The notes beneath the pieces are model-generated. The model searched no databases and was not told the DNA's origin. It saw only the letters and a program-made list of their open reading frames with translations. The position numbers and the translations under genes are program-made. This document shows positions 58,832-64,000 of a stretch of DNA of 64,000 bases, piece after piece. Numbering within the stretch: position 1 is the first letter of the stretch; every line of letters starts with the position of its first letter. Source of the DNA: Amoebidium appalachense (lineage: Eukaryota > Ichthyosporea); NCBI GenBank assembly GCA_963693365.1, contig CAVNZM010000010.1:8866001-8930000 (forward strand). Direction: 5' to 3'.

Positions 58832-58863
58832 ACGTGTGGCACCAATAAAAATACAAACAGACG

Positions 58864-58869
58864 TTTATT
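58864..58869 (-). terminator. AATAAA after the 316-residue protein gene
   Basis: About 78 bases after the stop at 58947 and about 33 bases before the next ATG. Confidence 0.5.
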
Positions 58870-58946
58870 GAGTTTGTGTGTTGTGAAGGCGGGGGCCAGC
58901 CCCGCGTGTGTGTAGTTAAATGTACATGGTGTGTGTGCGTGTGTGG

Positions 58947-59897
58947 TCAAGCCTGCGGCGCGCGTGCAAACAGGCCGTGTGCGACCTCGTAGAACTGGGC
59001 CGTTTCACCGACCCTCCACTTCTCGCCGGCGAGCTCGACGACGACGGGATCGGACGTGATGGGGGTGATGAGGCGCGGACGAGGCGCGCACTCCGTGTCC
59101 AAGGAGACGCTTGCAAAGCCCTCCATGACTAGGAAGGAGGGGTGTTCGGGAAGGCACATGCCGCGGACGCGCGGGTGGTAAGGACTTGCAACGATCCAGA
59201 CGATGCACAGGTGGCGCAGCCTGCACAGGGTGCGGATAGCGCGCATGAACGACGCGGTCCATACTGCGCGGACAGCGACCAGGGTCTCCATGTCGTAGGC
59301 GCGCCACGGGGTGAAGTGGTTCGTCATGGTCAGGCGCTGGACTGCGCGGATGAAGAGCACGGGGGGCGCGGGGTCGGTGTAGGTGTCCTCGTCGTCGCTG
59401 GGCAGGTCGGTGTCGACGTGTGTGATGCGCACGGTCTTGCAGTTTGAGATGCGACCGCGGACGAAGCACGCGGACAACTGGACGGCAGAGGCGTTCGCGA
59501 TGACGCCCTCGATGAACAGGTCACCGTAGAAGGTGACATCGACGGTCTCGAGCGCCGTGCAGGCGTCGAAGCCCACGAGGTGCAGTGCGGCTTCGGCCTC
59601 AAAGAGCTCTGACCTGTTGAGTTGGATCAGACGGTCGCCCTTCTCCGACTGGTCGTCCCATGCGCTCGTTATGCACAGGTGGCGGAGGCCGGGGGGCAGC
59701 TTGACGGTGATGGACTGGTTCAGATCGCGTGAGAAGAGGGCTACGATGTCCAGGGTGATCACCTCCATGGCGCTCCTGGTCGAGAAGTCGATCTTGACGG
59801 TGGGGTGGAACAGGTGCGCCCTGATGTTGGCTTCGAGGTCTGGGTTGTCGACCTCCTCCTTGAGCAGAAAGTACGGTGCCTCGGTGATAAGCGCCAT
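58947..59897 (-). CDS. Unrecognised protein, LRR-like pattern possible
   Basis: 316 residues from ATG 59897, chosen because the upstream frame extension (to 60047) crosses promoter motifs. Repeated beta/hydrophobic segments (SITVKLPPGLRHLCITS, ALETVDVTFYGDLFIEGV, CKTVRITHVDTDL, VQRLTMTNHFTPW, LCRLRHLCIVWIVAS) have irregular 25-45 residue spacing and recall leucine-rich-repeat or F-box-associated folds, but no consensus is clear. Cytosolic by sequence. No family recognised. Confidence 0.6.
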   Translation of the reverse strand: MALITEAPYFLLKEEVDNPDLEANIRAHLFHPTVKIDFSTRSAMEVITLDIVALFSRDLNQSITVKLPPGLRHLCITSAWDDQSEKGDRLIQLNRSELFEAEAALHLVGFDACTALETVDVTFYGDLFIEGVIANASAVQLSACFVRGRISNCKTVRITHVDTDLPSDDEDTYTDPAPPVLFIRAVQRLTMTNHFTPWRAYDMETLVAVRAVWTASFMRAIRTLCRLRHLCIVWIVASPYHPRVRGMCLPEHPSFLVMEGFASVSLDTECAPRPRLITPITSDPVVVELAGEKWRVGETAQFYEVAHGLFARAPQA

Positions 59898-59972
59898 TCT
59901 TGTGTCGGTTCCCGTGTTTGCCCGGTGCGATTCTTGGAGCCATTTTAATGGCCGTTGCCGCTTGGGATACGA

Positions 59973-60070
59973 TGACGTCATCGCCCAATGGCGATTTCCG
60001 CCCAAGAGCGCCCATCCAATCAAGGACGTCCACGAGCACCCACCCAATCGGGAGAGGTGTCGTTACGTCA
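59973..60070 (-). promoter_or_regulatory. CRE and CCAAT cluster upstream of ATG 59897
   Basis: TGACGTCA (59973-59980), CCAAT at 59985, 60016 and 60044, and TTACGTCA (60063-60070) lie within 100 bases, 76-173 bases before the start. Confidence 0.55.
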
Positions 60071-60367
60071 TCATACCCGAGCCCGAAGATCGTGCGGACT
60101 TCCAGAGCACGGTGCACGTACGTACGTTCTCCAGAGCGTCCAATACAACCCAAACCAACGCGTGAGGAACCATGTGCTGTTGCCCGGATACGAAGCTAAG
60201 TTTGAGTCCGCTGCGCCGACCGTCTTGAACCATCCAACATTATCCTTGGTCGAGTAGTAGAAAGACTTGCATTTCGGTTCTGCGACGCACGCGGTCTTCA
60301 CTTCGTCCACCGACCCATTCATCGACCGAATATCGCTTCCGGCGTGCCCGACATCCAATCGCTGCAC
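60071..60367 (-). CDS. PAN/apple-like module in frame after the lectin stop codon
   Basis: 98 codons that begin immediately after the TAG of the lectin ORF, in the same frame, with GTG as the first codon and no nearby ATG that would include the whole motif. The pattern G-SDI ... SVDEVKTACVAEPKCKSFYY ... GWFK ... STWF matches a PAN/apple-like fold, often paired with bulb-type lectins. It may be made by stop readthrough or be the remnant of a longer protein. The last 25 codons run into promoter motifs and may be fortuitous. Confidence 0.4.
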   Translation of the reverse strand: MQRLDVGHAGSDIRSMNGSVDEVKTACVAEPKCKSFYYSTKDNVGWFKTVGAADSNLASYPGNSTWFLTRWFGLYWTLWRTYVRAPCSGSPHDLRARV

Positions 60368-61123
60368 CTAATTGGGTCCGGACACCGGCAGACCCGACTG
60401 CCAGAGCACGGTTCCGTCGGCGTCGCGCACGTAGGCGACACCGTCGTTCTCGATTGTCAGGATCGCCGTGCCCAGCTTCCCCTTGCGGTAGGTGTTCGAC
60501 GCCCATATGACCGCACCCTTTGCGTCGTACACCACCAGATTGTTGTCCTCCTGCATGACGAGAGAGTAGGGCGCGGTACCGTTGTTGGTCTTGTTGTGTG
60601 CCCAGAGGACCTTGTTGCTGCCGCGTTCGGCGACTATGGTGTTCCCATCTCTCTCCTGCACCAGTTTGTACCGACCGTCGGGCGACACGATCGCCTCATT
60701 GGATGTGCTGGACCCCACGATCTTTTTGCCGCTTCCCAGCATGCTCCTGGCTGGTGGCTCCTCCTTCTTCACGACAGCGGTGGGGGCGTTGGGGCAGGTG
60801 GGACAGTCGGGGCACTTCTCCTTGGGGGGGCAGGTCGGGCAGGTCGGGCACGTGGGGCACTTTGTGGGGGCCAGGGTGGGGCACGTCGGACAGGTGGGGC
60901 AATCCGGGCACTTCTTTTCGGGGGGGCAGACCGGACAGCTGTTGCATATGCCGCAGGGGCGCCTGCACTTGAGGGTGGTGATGTAGCGGTAAAAGCGGGG
61001 CCGGTTGACGTCGTACACGACGAGGAGGACGAACAGGGCACACAGGCACCACACCCACGTAGACACGCTGGGGCGGCGGGGGAAAACCTGTGACGGGGGC
61101 AAGTCCATTTGGTAGACCCACAT
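60368..61123 (-). CDS. Membrane-anchored Cys-Pro-repeat protein with bulb-type lectin domain
   Basis: 251 residues from ATG 61123 (alternative 61107). A signal anchor (STWVWCLCALFVLLVVYDV, about residues 20-38) is followed by about twelve Cys-Pro repeats of the CPTCPTCPT kind (about 53-110), a short Lys/Pro linker and a bulb-type (B_lectin, mannose-binding) domain to the end. The sugar-binding motif Q-x-D-x-N-x-V-x-Y is intact in MQEDNNLVVYDAKG, with DADGTVLWQSG closing the fold. The Cys-Pro stalk may be cross-linked. A surface or virion attachment role is inferred. The TAG stop is followed in frame by a PAN-like module; unlike several neighbours, no AATAAA lies near this stop. Confidence 0.8.
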   Translation of the reverse strand: MWVYQMDLPPSQVFPRRPSVSTWVWCLCALFVLLVVYDVNRPRFYRYITTLKCRRPCGICNSCPVCPPEKKCPDCPTCPTCPTLAPTKCPTCPTCPTCPPKEKCPDCPTCPNAPTAVVKKEEPPARSMLGSGKKIVGSSTSNEAIVSPDGRYKLVQERDGNTIVAERGSNKVLWAHNKTNNGTAPYSLVMQEDNNLVVYDAKGAVIWASNTYRKGKLGTAILTIENDGVAYVRDADGTVLWQSGLPVSGPN

Positions 61124-61153
61124 GAAAATCGCACACAGTCCTGTTTGGCAAGC

Positions 61154-61159
61154 TTTATT
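61154..61159 (-). terminator. AATAAA overlapping a stop codon
   Basis: The TAA stop of the 136-residue ORF (61157-61155) lies inside AATAAA. Confidence 0.6.
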
Positions 61160-61565
61160 TGAGCGGCTCGCGGCGCAGCGCGGATGCCACGCGGGCAGTC
61201 CAGGCGCACCTGCCACGCAAGTTCGCGGCGAAGGCCTGATATGGAAGCGTCTGTGAGAACCACTCGCCCTTGTTGACGTCCCAGTAGCGGAGCCCGTTGT
61301 TCTTCGATATGTGGACCCGGGGACAGCTGCGGCAGTCCGGAACGGTCTCGCTGTCAGCGTCGAAGCCCTCGGCGAGGTACTTGTCGTACAGCGCCTGTCC
61401 GCACGCGATTGCGTCGCAGCCCGCGTAGGGTCCAGGGTCGGGCAGTGGACGACCTTCCATGGCCGCACGCACCGACCGCCACACCGACGCCGCCTGGTGC
61501 CGAGCCGCGATTGCAGCAAACGTCAGCGCGCATAGGACACACACAACCAGTACCAGATACATCAC
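61155..61565 (-). CDS. Small signal-anchored protein
   Basis: 136 residues. The N-terminal hydrophobic segment (YLVLVVCVLCALTFAAIAA) is a signal peptide or anchor. The rest has Cys residues in GCDAIACG, PDCRSCP and RGRCAW, suggesting an extracytosolic disulfide-bonded domain, with an aromatic NNGLRYWDVNKGEWF stretch. Its start lies 43 bases after the stop of the 452-residue gene. No family recognised. Confidence 0.6.
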   Translation of the reverse strand: MMYLVLVVCVLCALTFAAIAARHQAASVWRSVRAAMEGRPLPDPGPYAGCDAIACGQALYDKYLAEGFDADSETVPDCRSCPRVHISKNNGLRYWDVNKGEWFSQTLPYQAFAANLRGRCAWTARVASALRREPLK

Positions 61566-61608
61566 TGTGAGACGCCAGCATTACGTCCAACCCCAAGACC
61601 GCGAGCGG

Positions 61609-62967
61609 CTATTTGATCCCAACTAGGACGGTGAAGCGACCGCCGACCCTGTACCCCATCTCATCCACGACGGCCACGCGCAGCCCCTCGACGTGCTCGA
61701 GCGACGTGGCTAGCTGCGGCGACGCCTGTAGGTCTTCGCTGATGCCGCAGGCGGCGCCGTGGACACCCGCGGACACGATGCGGCCCTGCAGGCTTGTCTC
61801 GCCGTGCATGACCGTGACCAGCAGCGCGCCCCGAGGCGCCAGGGGAGGCGTGGACCCGACGATGCACTGGATGTTGTCTGCGGCGCAGGGAAGCTGTTGG
61901 TCGCCTTCGGCCACGGGGGCGTGGTCGCGGCCGTCGAAGTACCTTGCAAGCGGGGGCAACCCGCTGGTGAGGCTGTGACTGACGTGGCCGCCGACCTCGA
62001 AACCCAGGACGCGCGCAAGGCCGCGTGGGACATCGAGGGTGAACGTAGGGACAGTTGCATATGGGGCCCAGTGCTTGACGACGTCGGGTGTGAGTGTCTT
62101 GTGGTGGTGGATGCTGATGACCAGGCGATCGGGAATCGCCAGCTGCGACGGGGACATAAACGAGTAGAGCGTGTGGTGGAACGGCCACTTGAAGCGGTTG
62201 TGGGGGTCACGCTCGTTTGCCAGCTCTCGCCATGCCCAAGGGTTCTCCCGATAGTGTATCTGCGCCAGCTGCAGCACCTCGTGGGCCAGGTGATCGGCGG
62301 GGCCCGAAGTGCGCGGCGCCCACCTGTCCTTTGCGAGGAAGTCTTCTTGGCGGGTCCATGCCTCGCCATTGCGCTCGGCGGCGGCCTTGATGACGGTCGT
62401 GTGTGTGACCTTTGCGTAGTACGGGACTGCATCCGGGAACACGTCGAGGAGGTCTGCGATGTCATCGATGTTATACGAGGGCTTGTAGCAATCGGCGATG
62501 GCCTGATCTAGACGGGCCTCCAATTCAGCGCACAGGGCGCCGATTGTATAGTGCCCGACCGGCAGGTAGATGTCTGCAGTCGAACGTGTCCACGAGCCCG
62601 GGTGGCGGCCATCTGGCGAGTCGAGGAACGACAGCCCCAGCACCAATCTGTTGGAGCCCTCTGACACGTCGAACACGGAATGCACCCGTGCGCCCTCGAC
62701 GCGAACACCGTGGACCGAGCGGGGAGCGGAGAACTCTATCTTCAGCGGGCCACCATGTGTGTCGCCGCTGACAAAGTGGTATCGCCAGGGAGCCTGGGAC
62801 GCTTGGGTCGGGGCGGGTGAGCTCCGGGCGGAGGCATCGCCTACCACTGATGTGCGGGACGGGGTTGGAAGTGCGGGTCCGTGGGGAAAGGCCCGTCGTG
62901 CCATGGCAGCGGAGAAGTCGATGTGTGAAGCCATGTCGTCGAGAATACGGGAGCGCGCCTTCGACAT
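61609..62967 (-). CDS. 452-residue protein, possible viral structural protein
   Basis: The longest ORF of the block; ATG 62967, TAG stop. The N-terminal 60 residues are Ser/Pro/Ala-rich and basic. The middle contains DIYLPVGHYTIGALCAELEA, a pattern (LP-G-Y-TI then a helix) seen in minor capsid or penton-like proteins of small DNA viruses. The end (LRVAVVDEMGYRVGGRFTVLVGI) resembles the closing beta-strands of such proteins. There is no membrane segment or signal. These are weak resemblances from memory of families; a structural search is needed to decide. Confidence 0.55.
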   Translation of the reverse strand: MSKARSRILDDMASHIDFSAAMARRAFPHGPALPTPSRTSVVGDASARSSPAPTQASQAPWRYHFVSGDTHGGPLKIEFSAPRSVHGVRVEGARVHSVFDVSEGSNRLVLGLSFLDSPDGRHPGSWTRSTADIYLPVGHYTIGALCAELEARLDQAIADCYKPSYNIDDIADLLDVFPDAVPYYAKVTHTTVIKAAAERNGEAWTRQEDFLAKDRWAPRTSGPADHLAHEVLQLAQIHYRENPWAWRELANERDPHNRFKWPFHHTLYSFMSPSQLAIPDRLVISIHHHKTLTPDVVKHWAPYATVPTFTLDVPRGLARVLGFEVGGHVSHSLTSGLPPLARYFDGRDHAPVAEGDQQLPCAADNIQCIVGSTPPLAPRGALLVTVMHGETSLQGRIVSAGVHGAACGISEDLQASPQLATSLEHVEGLRVAVVDEMGYRVGGRFTVLVGIK

Positions 62968-62992
62968 CCTACAGGTGGGTGAGCATAAAAGC

Positions 62993-63362
62993 TCAGTCCA
63001 TGACTGTGCAGTTGCACTGCCAACGGGCCTTGGGTCCCGGGGCAGAAGGTGCGGGCGTCATGCTGGGTGGCCACACCAAAGTCTCGGGGGTAGTGGTGGG
63101 GGTGGCTGGGGACGGGGTGACGTCATCATCGGAGGAAATCTGTGACCCGGAGCCACTGGCGGGGAAGTCGAGTGGGACCTCATCGTCTGTCGGCGCGGGG
63201 ATGCCGGGGGGGCCAGACCGCAGGTGCGGTTTCAGCGACGGCCTCGGTGGCTGCGAGACTGGACGCGGGGCCGGTGCTTTGGTATATGCACTGTGGGGCA
63301 GCGAACGACCCGACGGCAAGGGCGAAGACGGCGTAGAGGTTGTTGAGCATTACTTGTAGCAT
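62993..63362 (-). CDS. Signal-peptide ORF overlapping a Pro-rich frame (possible frameshifted gene)
   Basis: ATG 63362 (or 63350) opens a 60-codon ORF with a good signal peptide (LYAVFALAVGSFAA) that ends at 63180. A second, overlapping frame lacking an ATG start continues to 62993 with a Pro/Ser/Asp-rich product (IPAPTDDEVPLDFP ... ISSDDDVTPSP). The frames meet around a C7 run (about 63206-63213). Either one gene with slippage or indel, or only one of the frames is used. No family recognised. Confidence 0.35.
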
Positions 63363-63370
63363 ATAAAATT

Positions 63371-63967
63371 CTAGGCGCCGCGGAGGTCCAAGACGGCAAG
63401 AAACAACGTTATGGCAGGGAACGGGAACATGTCAAGACAGAGCCTGAAGCGCCAGAACCGCGCGATGCATATCGCAACATTGACACCCCGAAATCCATAT
63501 TGGACGCCGAGGTCGTCCGTGTAGACAAACCACGAGGGCATCGGCATGATTGGTAAACCGCCCAAGCCAAGCGAAGCGGCCACTCCCAGTTCGATACGGG
63601 CAGTGGGTAGCGAAGCGGGTGACCAATTTGTGTGGTTAGGTGTACGCGTGTTGATTCTTACGTTAGCGAGGCTTGGCCTCGGTAGTGTGTGTTTCGCGGC
63701 GGTCGTGGCTCCGGTCTGTGAATGTATGAAGACAAATTCTGAGGCATCGGCCCTGTCGTCGGTGAACGTGACGACGTTGTGATCCGGCAAAGCCTTCCAA
63801 TACATACGCAGATCCCCAACGCGGGTGCACACGTATGGGTCATCCCTCTGCCATGGCAGTGCCATGCCAGTCTGTTGGGTGTCTGCCAGATCGGGCGGCC
63901 AATCAGTTGGTTCGCTCAGCAGAGCCAGTTGCTTGCTAACGTATCGACCTGAATGAAGGATGTGCAT
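63371..63967 (-). CDS. Unrecognised 198-residue protein
   Basis: ATG 63967 is fixed by an in-frame TAG 15 bases upstream. The first half is polar (WQRDDPYVCTRVGDLRMYWK, FTDDRADASEFVF), the second hydrophobic (LGLGGLPIMPMPSWF; RFRLCLDMFPFPAITLFLAVL at the end), so the C-terminus may associate with membranes. The stop lies nine bases before the next ORF's start. CCAAT near 63890 and 63899 lies within the 5' coding part. No family recognised. Confidence 0.5.
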   Translation of the reverse strand: MHILHSGRYVSKQLALLSEPTDWPPDLADTQQTGMALPWQRDDPYVCTRVGDLRMYWKALPDHNVVTFTDDRADASEFVFIHSQTGATTAAKHTLPRPSLANVRINTRTPNHTNWSPASLPTARIELGVAASLGLGGLPIMPMPSWFVYTDDLGVQYGFRGVNVAICIARFWRFRLCLDMFPFPAITLFLAVLDLRGA

Positions 63968-64000
63968 ATCGTGTGGGGGCTAACAAGACCTGGGCATTTT

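Noticed and set aside
60344-61093. 249-codon plus-strand ORF and other plus-strand ORFs in 58.5-63.3 kb
   Set aside because: Antisense to the lectin and neighbouring genes; GC-rich third positions on the minus strand create them.

Overview
The window reads as nuclear DNA of a eukaryote. Several genes are interrupted by GT-AG introns whose phases agree, upstream regions carry TATA and CCAAT boxes, and poly(A) signals are of the AATAAA type. Between genes the DNA is crowded with long homopolymer C/G tracts and CA/GT, GA/CT and TA microsatellites. A unicellular alga or protist fits best, but nothing here fixes the lineage; that is inference.

Host-like part (1 to about 43 kb): a dienelactone-hydrolase C-terminus (2-247 +); a Thr-rich secreted protein, probably GPI-anchored (3754-5768 +, 2 exons); a seven-helix membrane protein (8555-11079 +, 3 exons); a CCCH zinc-finger/SAM gene (13173-17464 -, 7 exons); a UBE2J-type ubiquitin-conjugating enzyme (20076-20732 -) divergent from a complete 14-exon ALG1 mannosyltransferase (21669-30585 +); a small secreted cysteine-containing precursor (31466-31843 -); the last three exons of CTP synthase with an internal TAG (36061-37439 -); and another secreted protein (39730-40353 +). 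The two divergent genes both act at the ER: ALG1 builds the lipid-linked oligosaccharide and UBE2J serves ER-associated degradation.

Mobile DNA: a young, complete Ty1/copia element lies at 43522-49405 on the minus strand, with 766-bp LTRs and target duplication CACCC. Its gag start codon lies inside the LTR, and the reading frame crosses a primer-binding site matching the anticodon arm of initiator tRNA-Met. A truncated LTR lies at 33849-34359, a short inverted-repeat element at 41785-42234, and a GC-rich fold-back element with 183-bp arms at 52082-52550.

Right end (52.9-64 kb): a compact, mostly intronless block of about 12 ORFs, nearly all on the minus strand, with a different style from the host part. 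It has short spacers, AATAAA signals touching stop codons, tandem CCAAT and 61-bp repeats between divergent genes, an HNH-AP2 endonuclease bracketed by direct repeats, a membrane-anchored bulb-type lectin followed in frame (after one TAG) by a PAN-like module, and a 452-residue protein with faint structural-protein features. It looks like an integrated DNA virus or large virus-like element. No polymerase, ATPase or certain capsid gene is visible, so this remains a hypothesis; most of its proteins are unrecognised.
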